6,964 nucleotides of DNA from Bacteroidales bacterium (GCA_018056215.1 JAGPGB010000060.1:1-6964), one strand, 5' to 3'; numbered from the stretch's first letter, positions 1 through 6,935 are shown. The notes: generated by a model from the sequence alone, not told the origin. Made by a program: numbers and translations.

Positions 1-43
1 AATAATCTTTCTCGATTATAATAAAAATACCATTTTTTATTTT

Positions 44-51
44 TAATTTTG
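44..51 (+). promoter_or_regulatory. Probable -7 promoter box of purH
   Basis: TAATTTTG matches the Bacteroidota -7 consensus TAnnTTTG exactly. It ends only 7 nt before the purH ATG, so a transcript started from it would have almost no leader. I find no TTG or TTTG -33 element at the usual 17-23 nt spacing upstream, so the call rests on one box in an AT-rich stretch. The same octamer occurs in front of mrp on the other strand. Confidence 0.4.
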
Positions 52-58
52 CAAAAAA

Positions 59-1582
59 ATGTCTCTCAAACCAATAAATTCTATATTAATTTCAGTATAT
101 AATAAAAACTTGCTTTTACCTTATTTAGAAATTTTGAAACATTTTAGAGGACAAATTATATCTACAGGTGGTACTAGTAAATTTCTTATTGAAAATGGAA
201 TTGATGTAATAGAAATCGATACATTAACTAATTATCCTGCTCTTCTAGATGGACGAGTGAAAACACTGCATCCAGCTATATTAGGTGGAATATTACTTAG
301 ACGAGATAATGAAAATGATATAAAAGAGGCAAACAAATATAATTTAGCAGAAATAGACGCAGTATTGGTTGACCTTTATCCTTTTATAGAAACATGTAAA
401 TGTGCTACTAATGAAGAAGAAATTATAGAGAAAATAGATATCGGAGGTATAACGCTCATACGTGCTGCTGCTAAAAATTTCAAAGATGTGCTAGTAGCTG
501 CTGACGAAAGTGATTACGATCATTTCTTTGAATGTATAAAAAATGGTAATAGCTTAGAGACAGATAGACGCCTTTTAGCCAAAAATGCTTTCGCTACTGC
601 TACGATGTATGATGCTGCCATATTTCAATGGTTCTCACAACCATATCTTGGTAAAGAGGCTGAAATTGTAAATACTGATTTAATAACTCCGCTACGATAT
701 GGCGAAAATCCTCATCAGCAGGCATTTTATTTGCATGATGGTAGTATGAACTATCAAAAACATCATGGTAAGGATTTATCATATAATAATTTTTTAGATA
801 TAGATAGTGCTTGGTTACTTGTCAATGAATTGAAGCCTACTGCTTGTGTAGTAGTTAAACACACCAATCCTTGTGGTGTAGCAGTGAGTAATAGACCGTT
901 AGATGCTTTCGAAAAAGCTTTGGCTGGAGATCCTGTATCTGCCTATGGTGGCATTTTTGCTTTTAATACACCTATCGATGATGAAACCATAGAAAAATTA
1001 AATAGTTTATTTTTTGAGGTTCTCATTGTCCCCAGATTTTTAGAAGGACAAATTGAGAAACTATCAATTAAAAAAAACAGAATTTTGCTTTCTATACCAA
1101 ATGCTAAACCAAATAGTTGGTTATGGCGTAGTGTTTTAGGTGGTAGTTTAGTGCAGCAGAGAGATGATTATATCCCTGATACATCTAAATGGGAATGGAT
1201 CGTTAAAAATAAAAAATTAAATAATAAATTGATTGATGATATGGCACTTGGTGTATCAATTGCTAAATATTTAAAATCTAATGCTATTGCTATTGTCAAA
1301 GATCAGCAATTGATAGGTATGGGATGTGGACAGCCTAGCAGAGTAGATGCTGCTAAGCTAGCAATTGATAAAGCAAAAACTTTTGGTCACGACCTTAATG
1401 GAGCAATATTAGCTAGTGATGGATTTTTCCCATTTACAGATAGTGTAGACATAGCTTATAAAAATGGCATTGTAGCTATAGTAGAACCTGGTGGATCTAT
1501 ACATGATAGAGAAATTATATCTTATTGTCAAGAAAATGATTTAATTTTGTCATTTACAAATATTAGGAATTTTAAACATTAA
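59..1582 (+). CDS. purH: Bifunctional AICAR formyltransferase / IMP cyclohydrolase
   Basis: This cytoplasmic enzyme makes the last two steps of de novo purine synthesis: it formylates AICAR with 10-formyl-tetrahydrofolate, then closes the ring to give IMP. The N-terminal cyclohydrolase (MGS-like) domain covers about residues 1-195, with STGGTSKFL at 35-43, VKTLHPAILGG at 67-77 and IRAAAKN at 134-140. The transformylase domain follows, with PLRYGENPHQ at 211-220, the catalytic KH pair K267-H268 inside KHTNPCGVA, DPVSAYGG at 291-298, SRVDAAK at 427-433 and SDGFFPFTDS at 453-462. It ends in the conserved C-terminal histidine (H507). Its 507 aa match the length usual in Bacteroidota, and the ATG is the only start that keeps the whole N-terminal strand. 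No ribosome binding site is visible. It heads the unit running into mreB, an arrangement common in Bacteroidota. All key residues are present, so activity is expected. Confidence 0.97.
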   Translation: MSLKPINSILISVYNKNLLLPYLEILKHFRGQIISTGGTSKFLIENGIDVIEIDTLTNYPALLDGRVKTLHPAILGGILLRRDNENDIKEANKYNLAEIDAVLVDLYPFIETCKCATNEEEIIEKIDIGGITLIRAAAKNFKDVLVAADESDYDHFFECIKNGNSLETDRRLLAKNAFATATMYDAAIFQWFSQPYLGKEAEIVNTDLITPLRYGENPHQQAFYLHDGSMNYQKHHGKDLSYNNFLDIDSAWLLVNELKPTACVVVKHTNPCGVAVSNRPLDAFEKALAGDPVSAYGGIFAFNTPIDDETIEKLNSLFFEVLIVPRFLEGQIEKLSIKKNRILLSIPNAKPNSWLWRSVLGGSLVQQRDDYIPDTSKWEWIVKNKKLNNKLIDDMALGVSIAKYLKSNAIAIVKDQQLIGMGCGQPSRVDAAKLAIDKAKTFGHDLNGAILASDGFFPFTDSVDIAYKNGIVAIVEPGGSIHDREIISYCQENDLILSFTNIRNFKH

Positions 1583-1587
1583 AAAAT

Positions 1588-1593
1588 AAAGGA
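1588..1593 (+). promoter_or_regulatory. Shine-Dalgarno-like site of mreB
   Basis: AAAGGA lies 5 nt before the mreB ATG, inside the 16-bp purH-mreB gap. It is a good Shine-Dalgarno match at sensible spacing and supports the chosen start. It stands out because none of the other six genes here has a comparable purine-rich core, in keeping with the weak use of such sites in Bacteroidota. Confidence 0.5.
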
Positions 1594-1598
1594 ACAAG

Positions 1599-2618
1599 AT
1601 GGCTTTGTTTAATTTTTTAACAAAAGAAATAGCAATAGACTTAGGTACAGCTAATACAGTGATAATGTATAATGATAAAGTGGTAGTAAACGAACCATCT
1701 ATCGTTGCGATAGATAATACTACAAATACTGTGATGGCTGTTGGCAAAAAAGCTATGATGATGCATGGCAAAACTCATGAACATATAAAAACTATTATCC
1801 CATTGAGAGATGGAGTAATAGCAGATTTCTATGCTGCTGAGATAATGATTAGAGAATTTATTAAAATGATACCTTGGAAAAATACTATCATCAATTATAG
1901 TTATCGTATGGTAATAGGTATTCCTAGTGGTATTACCGAAGTAGAAATGAGAGCTGTTCATGACTCTGCCGAACAAGCTGGTGCTAAAGAAGTAAAATTA
2001 ATCCATGAACCTATGGCTGCAGCTTTAGGTATAGGCATTGATGTATTAGACAATACAGGGAATATGATTGTAGACATAGGTGGTGGTACTACGGAGGTTG
2101 CAGTTATTGCTTTAGGTGGCATTATTAGTAATAAAAGTATTCGCATAGGTGGTACTGAACTCAATGAAGATATACAAGATTATATGAGACGTGCTCATAA
2201 TCTAAGTATCGGTGAAAGAACAGCAGAACGTATTAAAATTGATGTCGGTGCTGCTATACCTAATATTGAAAATCCACCTGAACCCATTGAAGTTAATGGA
2301 AGAGATATAATAACTGGTATACCTCGCTCAGTACATGTTAACCATGAAGAGATAGCTCATGCTATAGATAAAACTATTTCTAAAATAGAAGATACTGTAA
2401 TTAGTGCATTAGAAAATACTCCCCCAGAACTATCTGCAGATATATTAAAAAATGGTGTTTATCTTACTGGTGGCAGCTCATTACTTCGTGGCTTAGATAA
2501 AAGATTGTCTTCTAGAATTAAACTAAAAGTACAATTGGGCGAAGATCCTCTTTTAGCTGTAGCTAGGGGTACTAGCGTAGCACTTAAAAATTTTAATAAA
2601 TTCCCTTTCCTTATTTAA
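1599..2618 (+). CDS. mreB: Rod shape-determining protein MreB (bacterial actin)
   Basis: MreB polymerises with ATP into membrane-bound filaments that position the lateral wall-synthesis machinery. The actin-fold nucleotide site is complete: phosphate-1 loop IDLGTANT at 13-20, HEPMAAALG at 136-144 with the putative catalytic E137, phosphate-2 loop VDIGGGTTEV at 158-167, and the adenosine motif LTGGSSLLRGL at 289-299. The start MALFNFLTKE is a short hydrophobic N-terminus able to touch the membrane, as in other MreB proteins. At 339 aa it has normal length. It follows purH by 16 bp, has the only recognisable Shine-Dalgarno sequence in the window, and precedes mreC by 3 bp, so mreBCD are almost surely co-transcribed and made together. 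MreB suggests a rod-shaped or elongating cell, although PBP2 and RodA are not encoded alongside. Confidence 0.97.
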   Translation: MALFNFLTKEIAIDLGTANTVIMYNDKVVVNEPSIVAIDNTTNTVMAVGKKAMMMHGKTHEHIKTIIPLRDGVIADFYAAEIMIREFIKMIPWKNTIINYSYRMVIGIPSGITEVEMRAVHDSAEQAGAKEVKLIHEPMAAALGIGIDVLDNTGNMIVDIGGGTTEVAVIALGGIISNKSIRIGGTELNEDIQDYMRRAHNLSIGERTAERIKIDVGAAIPNIENPPEPIEVNGRDIITGIPRSVHVNHEEIAHAIDKTISKIEDTVISALENTPPELSADILKNGVYLTGGSSLLRGLDKRLSSRIKLKVQLGEDPLLAVARGTSVALKNFNKFPFLI

Positions 2619-2621
2619 TTC

Positions 2622-3449
2622 ATGTGGAGCTGGCTTAGATTTTTTAAAAAATATAATTTTACTATTACTTTTCTCATACTATCTATTTTTAGTTTATGGC
2701 TTTTCATTTATAATTCTGAAATTCACCAAGCTTATTTTTTTAAAATTTCATCTTTCATAGTTTCTCCATTCAATAAGTTGTCGAGTAATATCTCTTATTA
2801 TTTTTCTCTGAAAAAAGAAAATGAAAAACTAGCTATAGAAAATTTAATCTTAAATGATAGATTGCATAATTCAATAAATGTAAAATGTATATCTGTTTCT
2901 GATAGCACTTTTTTAATACCAGACTCATTAAAAAATTTATATTCTTTTTTACCTGCTAGATTAATATCTATGACTATTCACGAATCAAAAAATTACGCTG
3001 TTATCGAAAAGGGTAGGAGAGAAGGAATAAGTGAAAATAGCGGTGTCTATACACCAAATGGTATTTTAGGAATAGTAAGCTCTGTTTCAGATAGATATAC
3101 TTTGCTAAAAACCTATATGCATCCTGATGTTAAAATTTCTGCTGCAATAAATAATAACTACGTTGGCATAGCTCAATGGGATGGAAAACACATAGGAACT
3201 GGAGAAATAGTAAATGTACCATTCGCAATCAAAATTAATATTGGTGATACTATTTTTACTAGTGCTTATTCAACTTTTTTCCCACCAAATATACCTATTG
3301 GAGTTGTTACTACTAAATATTTTAACCCAGATAATCAATCAATGACATATAAATTTAATTACTTAGAAAATCTAGACAGAGTATATTTCGTTTATGTAGT
3401 TAAGTTTATTGATAATGACCAAATAATGCAACTAAATAAAAATAAATAA
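2622..3449 (+). CDS. mreC: Rod shape-determining protein MreC
   Basis: MreC is a bitopic inner-membrane protein whose periplasmic part scaffolds MreD, PBP2 and RodA. The order of parts is typical: a short basic cytoplasmic N-terminus, one transmembrane helix at about 12-30, a predicted coiled coil at about 62-85 (KKENEKLAIENLILNDRL), then the beta-rich MreC domain from about 110 to 260. Family-like stretches are NYAVIEKGRREGI (124-136), NGILGIV (146-152), AQWDG (184-188), GDTIFTSAYS (208-217) and FFPPNIPIG (219-227). The 275 aa are within the normal range for Bacteroidota. Sequence conservation is modest, so the call rests on these motifs, the topology and the position directly between mreB and mreD. 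The ATG lies 3 nt after the mreB stop with no visible ribosome binding site, which suggests translational coupling. Confidence 0.93.
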   Translation: MWSWLRFFKKYNFTITFLILSIFSLWLFIYNSEIHQAYFFKISSFIVSPFNKLSSNISYYFSLKKENEKLAIENLILNDRLHNSINVKCISVSDSTFLIPDSLKNLYSFLPARLISMTIHESKNYAVIEKGRREGISENSGVYTPNGILGIVSSVSDRYTLLKTYMHPDVKISAAINNNYVGIAQWDGKHIGTGEIVNVPFAIKINIGDTIFTSAYSTFFPPNIPIGVVTTKYFNPDNQSMTYKFNYLENLDRVYFVYVVKFIDNDQIMQLNKNK

Positions 3450-3452
3450 TCT

Positions 3453-3989
3453 ATGCTGACTTTTAAAAAAGTATTATTTGCTATATTGATTTTCCTATTT
3501 CAAGTTCTAATATTAGATCATTTACCTCTGTCATATGGTGTACAGATTAATTTATTCATTTATATTATTTTATGTTTGATACCTTTTAATATGAATAAAA
3601 CATCATTGATATTAATTGCTTTTTTGATTGGTTTATTAAGAGATTCATTTACATTCACTTATGGATTATATGCTTTTGGTGCTATAGTTATTATTTTCAT
3701 ACAGCATTATTATTTTTTATTACCACAATATAATAAACTAAGAAAGATAGATACTCCACTTTATGCCAACTCAAATTTGCTAGGATGGAGGAGTTTTTTA
3801 ATATATATCACTATTTTTTCTACAATTTTTACTTTTTTAGTAAATATAATAAATTACCTCACTACGTGGATTTACATTAGATTTTATTTTATTATCGAAG
3901 AAATCTTTTTTACTATTATATTTATCTGTATTGCTGAATTAATAAGATCTTGGTTATTTCATAAAGAAGAAAAAGAGAAATTTGTATAA
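3453..3989 (+). CDS. mreD: Rod shape-determining protein MreD
   Basis: MreD is a small polytopic inner-membrane protein that works with MreB and MreC in the Rod complex; its molecular role is not well defined. The 178-aa product is very hydrophobic, with about five or six membrane segments (near 6-25, 31-46, 50-62, 70-90, 112-135 and 143-166) and a charged C-terminal tail ending HKEEKEKFV. The stretch FLIGLLRDSF at 57-66, with D64 after a glycine-leucine run, and YGLYAFG at 70-76 correspond to the FLxGLxxDxF...G..AF pattern seen in MreD. MreD diverges fast, so the name depends strongly on its place 3 bp after mreC. It is the last plus-strand gene here; mrdA and rodA, the normal continuation in Bacteroidota, are replaced by a convergent murD. 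Confidence 0.88.
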   Translation: MLTFKKVLFAILIFLFQVLILDHLPLSYGVQINLFIYIILCLIPFNMNKTSLILIAFLIGLLRDSFTFTYGLYAFGAIVIIFIQHYYFLLPQYNKLRKIDTPLYANSNLLGWRSFLIYITIFSTIFTFLVNIINYLTTWIYIRFYFIIEEIFFTIIFICIAELIRSWLFHKEEKEKFV

Positions 3990-4025
3990 TAATATTTTAG
4001 AATCATATAATTGATAAGCCTTGTA

Positions 4026-5366
4026 CTAGATTTTGTTGTCAAAATTTTTTATATAATATTTAAATTTGTCGCCACGATCTTCGAAATTTTTGAATTGATC
4101 ATAGCTAGCTGCAGCAGGTGATAATAAACAAATTTTACCTGGAGAAGTTAATCGAAAAGCAGCATCCACAGCTTGTTGTAAATCATCAAATTTCATTACA
4201 TTTTTATCTTTTATGTTTTCTAAATTTGTAAATAAAAAATCTTTTAATTCTCCTATACAAAATATATTTTTTACATTGGATTTTTTTAAATAATCAAAAA
4301 GTTCAGAATAATTTAATCCTCTATTCATCCCACCTATTATCAAAGTGTCTACATTATACAATGATTCTAAGGCTGCAATAGTAGATTGTGGTATTGTAGA
4401 GATGCTATCATTGTAAAAATGAATATTTTGAAATTCACCTATATATTCCAACCTATGTGGTAAAGGTTGAAATTCATATATTTTATCAATAAATGCTTCG
4501 ATTTCTATGCCAGTACTAAAATATGTGGCTAGCAAAGCTGCACAAATATTATGAATGTTATGCTCACCTTTTAGTTTCAATTTGTCCTGATCGATTGATA
4601 ATTTTTTTGTATTGTTAGCATTTTTAAAAATCAGATTATTATCAAGATAAAATAAGCCTCTTTGACTATTTTTTATGTTTTCACCGAAATTCCAAATTTC
4701 ACTTTCTATATTTGTGATATCAGCAATGTTGTTATTTATTATAGCAAGATCATTACTATTCTGATGAGTAATAATATTAAATTTAGCATTTTTATATAAT
4801 TCAAATGATTGATAGTAATCTAAATGCTCTGGGAAGATATTTAATAAAATGGCAATATGAGGTGAATAATTTATACTATCTAATTGATGACAAGATAATT
4901 CTAAAACATACCAATCTGTGTGGTTATCATTCATTAAAAGGTCAAAGACCGGTATTCCAATATTTCCACCAATTTGTACATTAAAATTTAAATTTTTTAA
5001 TAAAAAATATACCAAATTAGTAGTAGTAGATTTGCCTTTTGTACCAGTAATACCAATAGTTTTATTTTTATAATATTTAAGGAATAATTCTACTTGGCTT
5101 GTGATGTTATTTGTTTTTTTAATATTCAAATTATATAGACTAATGCCTGGTGATTTAATTATAATGTCAAATTTATCTAAATTAGTAATTAGCTCATTTT
5201 CAGAAATATATGGAATTGCACTATTATCAATATAATATTTATCAGCAATTACTACATTATAATTTGGAACAAATTTATTTATAAACTGCAATGTGCTTTT
5301 GCCTTCGCGTCCCCATCCCCAAATACAGATTTTTTTATTGATTAATTCGGTGAAAATTTTTTCCAT
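4026..5366 (-). CDS. murD: MurD-family ligase, UDP-MurNAc-L-Ala:glutamate (possibly MurD2-like)
   Basis: A cytoplasmic Mur ligase that uses ATP to add glutamate to UDP-MurNAc-L-alanine. Three domains are visible: the N-terminal UDP-binding fold with WGWGREGKS at 16-24; the ATPase domain with P-loop GTKGKSTT at 108-115 (K112), E156 in ELSCHQLD, H181 in EHLDYY and the probable carbamylated lysine K195 in YKNAKFNI; and the C-terminal domain from PLPHRLE (301-307) to SPAAASYDQFKNFEDRG (416-432). At 446 aa it has normal length. The glutamate-site loop reads NDSIST (319-324) where classical MurD has NDSKAT, and GGMNRG (345-350) where E. coli has GGDGK. These, with the N-terminal WGWGREG, recall MurD2, which adds L-glutamate. 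Membership of the family is certain; the stereochemistry of the substrate is not. The gene converges on mreD with a 36-bp gap lacking a clear terminator. Confidence 0.93.
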   Translation of the reverse strand: MEKIFTELINKKICIWGWGREGKSTLQFINKFVPNYNVVIADKYYIDNSAIPYISENELITNLDKFDIIIKSPGISLYNLNIKKTNNITSQVELFLKYYKNKTIGITGTKGKSTTTNLVYFLLKNLNFNVQIGGNIGIPVFDLLMNDNHTDWYVLELSCHQLDSINYSPHIAILLNIFPEHLDYYQSFELYKNAKFNIITHQNSNDLAIINNNIADITNIESEIWNFGENIKNSQRGLFYLDNNLIFKNANNTKKLSIDQDKLKLKGEHNIHNICAALLATYFSTGIEIEAFIDKIYEFQPLPHRLEYIGEFQNIHFYNDSISTIPQSTIAALESLYNVDTLIIGGMNRGLNYSELFDYLKKSNVKNIFCIGELKDFLFTNLENIKDKNVMKFDDLQQAVDAAFRLTSPGKICLLSPAAASYDQFKNFEDRGDKFKYYIKNFDNKI

Positions 5367-5368
5367 AA

Positions 5369-5398
5369 CAAATTATAAAAATTTAGTAAAAATAGCAA
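5369..5398 (-). promoter_or_regulatory. Possible murD promoter
   Basis: Read on the minus strand, a TTG at 5398-5396 is followed after 18 nt by TATAATTTG at 5377-5369. This resembles the Bacteroidota TTG-N17-23-TAnnTTTG promoter but has one base too many between TA and TTTG. It ends 2 nt before the murD ATG, so transcription would begin at or about the start codon. It is weak evidence in very AT-rich DNA. Confidence 0.25.
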
Positions 5399-5415
5399 TA
5401 TTTTAAATTTTGCTA

Positions 5416-5437
5416 ATAATAATTTTAAAATTATTAT
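5416..5437. repeat. Perfect 22-bp AT-only palindrome
   Basis: A perfect inverted repeat without spacer, half-site ataataatttt, lies in the spacer upstream of murD, about 50 bp before its ATG. It could be a binding site for a dimeric regulator or simply a chance product of A/T-only sequence. The rest of the 173-bp nfu-murD spacer (5367-5539) contains the possible murD promoter and a larger hairpin, with no coding sequence. Confidence 0.4.
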
Positions 5438-5494
5438 CTAGAATATTGAGTAAAATTAAACTCACATAAAACAATTACATTGTAGTCTAATAAA

Positions 5495-5556
5495 TGAATG
5501 TACCTGAGTTAAAAACTTAGTTAGCGTTAACTTTTTTTATTAACTCAATACATTCA
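5495..5556 (-). terminator. Long imperfect hairpin at the 3' end of mrp-nfu, probable terminator
   Basis: The outer arms are 5495-5512 and 5540-5556. They form 8 bp (tgaatgta/tacattca), a small cc-versus-a internal loop, then 8 bp (tgagttaa/ttaactca). The right arm includes the last nfu codons and its stop. Inside the loop is a second short stem, agtta/taact at 5519-5523 and 5528-5532. That inner stem is followed by seven T on the plus strand (5532-5538) and, after three bases, by five T on the minus strand (opposite 5515-5511). On the minus strand it would end the mrp-nfu transcript before murD. The stems are AT-rich, so efficiency is uncertain. Confidence 0.5.
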
Positions 5557-5782
5557 CAACTTCTTTGATTTCTGGAATATATTTTTTTAGAGTTTCTTCA
5601 ATTCCATTTTTTATAGTAATCACAGACATTGGACAAGAATGGCAAGCACCAGTTAATTTTAATTTTACAATAAAATCATCTGTCAATTCTATGAATTCCA
5701 TATCACCGCCATCATTTTGTAAATATGGGCGTATTTGGTCTAGAAGATAAAGGACTCTTTTTTTAATTTCTTCGTACTCCAT
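5540..5782 (-). CDS. Nfu/NifU C-terminal domain protein, Fe-S cluster carrier
   Basis: This 80-aa protein is a single NifU C-terminal (Nfu) domain. Such proteins bind a [4Fe-4S] cluster between two subunits and pass it to apo-enzymes in the cytoplasm. The conserved opening RPYLQNDGGDMEF is at 18-30, and the cluster-binding CxxC is C47 and C50 within TGACHSCPMS (44-53), followed by the helix IKNGIEETLKK. Nothing else is attached: there is no IscU-like scaffold domain or A-type domain. The ATG lies 11 nt after the mrp stop, with no ribosome binding site visible, so the two genes form one unit, as is common in Bacteroidota. Its last codons and stop lie in one arm of a long hairpin. The family call is firm; the particular client proteins cannot be told from sequence. 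Confidence 0.94.
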   Translation of the reverse strand: MEYEEIKKRVLYLLDQIRPYLQNDGGDMEFIELTDDFIVKLKLTGACHSCPMSVITIKNGIEETLKKYIPEIKEVVNVLS

Positions 5783-5793
5783 GATTTTTAATT

Positions 5794-6885
5794 TTATTGA
5801 TATTTAATTTCTACAATTTTAGTTTCTGGAAGAGTAGCATTACGAATAGAAATAGCCTGAGTTGTAGCATCTACCATTTTTCTAAGCTCTAAAGAATATG
5901 CTGTATTATCATCTAAAATAGCTGGACGTCCATTATCTGCTTCATCACATATTTGTGGATCGATAGGAATCTGACCGAGAATAGTTGTATGATATTTTTT
6001 AGCAATATCATTGATTGATCCTAGCCCAGAGAAAATGTTATATTTTTTATCTGGAGCATCTGGAGGAATGAAATAAGACATATTTTCTACTATTCCTAAA
6101 ATGGGAACATTAATATTGGGGTCCTCAAACATATTAATAGCTTTCACTGCATCATTAATAGCAATTTTTTGAGGAGTAGTAACGATGACAACCCCCGTGA
6201 GGCTATAATTCTGAACTAGTGTTAGGTGAATATCTCCTGTACCAGGAGGAGTATCAATAATGAGATAATCCAATTCGCCCCAATCAGTATCCTCCATAAT
6301 TTGCTTAAAAGCAGAGCCGATCATAGGGCCACGCCATATAAGAGCTTTTTCTGGATCAATAAAAAACCCCATACTCATTATTTTAACTCCATATTTATCT
6401 ATAGGAGTAATAATTTGTTTACCATTGTTTTCAACCACTACAGGTTGAGCATTCTCTAATCCAAACATTAAAGGAGCACTAGGACCGTGAATATCAGCAT
6501 CAATAAAGCCCACTTTAGCACCTTTAAGAGCTAAACCTACTGCTAAATTAGTAGCAATAGTAGATTTGCCAACGCCACCTTTGCCCGAAACCACTGCTAC
6601 AATATTTTTAATATTTCCCATAATTGAATGAGCCCTAGCTGTAGAAGTATTAGAAATAATCTTGACATCTATATCTGCATTTGGCATTACAGACTTAACA
6701 GCATTAATGGCTTGATCTCTAAACATTTCTTTTAATGGACATGCAGGAGTAGTTAAAACTATAGAAAAACTAACTTTATTACCATTGATTTCCAAATTTT
6801 GAACCATTCCTAATGATACGATATCCTTTTTAAGATCAGGATCAATTACTGATTTTAAAGCTTCTAAAATTTTTTCTTTCATCAT
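5794..6885 (-). CDS. mrp: Mrp/ApbC/NBP35-family P-loop ATPase, Fe-S cluster carrier
   Basis: Mrp/ApbC proteins are dimeric cytoplasmic ATPases that help deliver Fe-S clusters. Residues 1-85 form the MIP18 (DUF59) domain, with DPDLKKDIVSLGMV at 15-28 and C49 in TPACPLKE. The ParA/MinD-type ATPase follows: deviant Walker A GKGGVGKST at 101-109 with signature K102 and catalytic K107, switch I DADIHGPS at 129-136, and DTPPGTGD at 211-218. After ENMSYF (267-272) most Mrp proteins have a CPxC motif that holds the cluster. Here the loop is IPPDAPDKKYNIF with no cysteine, which is the form I know from Bacteroidota. At 363 aa the length is normal. Two ATG codons stand in tandem (6885 and 6882), so the start is uncertain by one residue. 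It leads the two-gene unit with nfu. Confidence 0.96.
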   Translation of the reverse strand: MMKEKILEALKSVIDPDLKKDIVSLGMVQNLEINGNKVSFSIVLTTPACPLKEMFRDQAINAVKSVMPNADIDVKIISNTSTARAHSIMGNIKNIVAVVSGKGGVGKSTIATNLAVGLALKGAKVGFIDADIHGPSAPLMFGLENAQPVVVENNGKQIITPIDKYGVKIMSMGFFIDPEKALIWRGPMIGSAFKQIMEDTDWGELDYLIIDTPPGTGDIHLTLVQNYSLTGVVIVTTPQKIAINDAVKAINMFEDPNINVPILGIVENMSYFIPPDAPDKKYNIFSGLGSINDIAKKYHTTILGQIPIDPQICDEADNGRPAILDDNTAYSLELRKMVDATTQAISIRNATLPETKIVEIKYQ

Positions 6886-6900
6886 TAAATAATTATATTA

Positions 6901-6935
6901 CAAAATTAATAATATTAGTTTACATAAAAAGCAAA
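6901..6935 (-). promoter_or_regulatory. Probable promoter of mrp-nfu
   Basis: On the minus strand a -33-like TTTG (6935-6932) is followed after 23 nt by TAATTTTG (6908-6901), an exact match to the Bacteroidota -7 consensus TAnnTTTG, with spacing at the upper end of the reported range. The box ends 15 nt before the first mrp ATG, giving a predicted leader of about 10 nt without a Shine-Dalgarno sequence. This is the best promoter candidate in the window. Confidence 0.5.

Noticed and set aside
2..19. 6-bp hairpin ataatc/gattat with a six-base loop near the left edge
   Set aside because: The stem is short and AT-rich and not directly followed by a T run; it could be the tail of a neighbouring unit, but nothing supports a terminator call.
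1550..1582. Unusual C-terminus of PurH (FTNIRNFKH instead of the frequent FTGxRHFxH)
   Set aside because: The family varies here (human ATIC ends FTNLRLFHH) and the terminal histidine is kept, so this is normal divergence.
1641..1976. 111-aa open frame on the minus strand inside mreB
   Set aside because: It lies fully antisense to a well-conserved mreB; the translation is low in complexity (rich in H, Y, S, I) and resembles no family. The same applies to other open frames inside purH, mreB, nfu and mrp.
3990..4025. Terminator between convergent mreD and murD
   Set aside because: Only a 4-bp atca/tgat stem can be drawn in the 36-bp gap, with no T run on either side, so no terminator is called.
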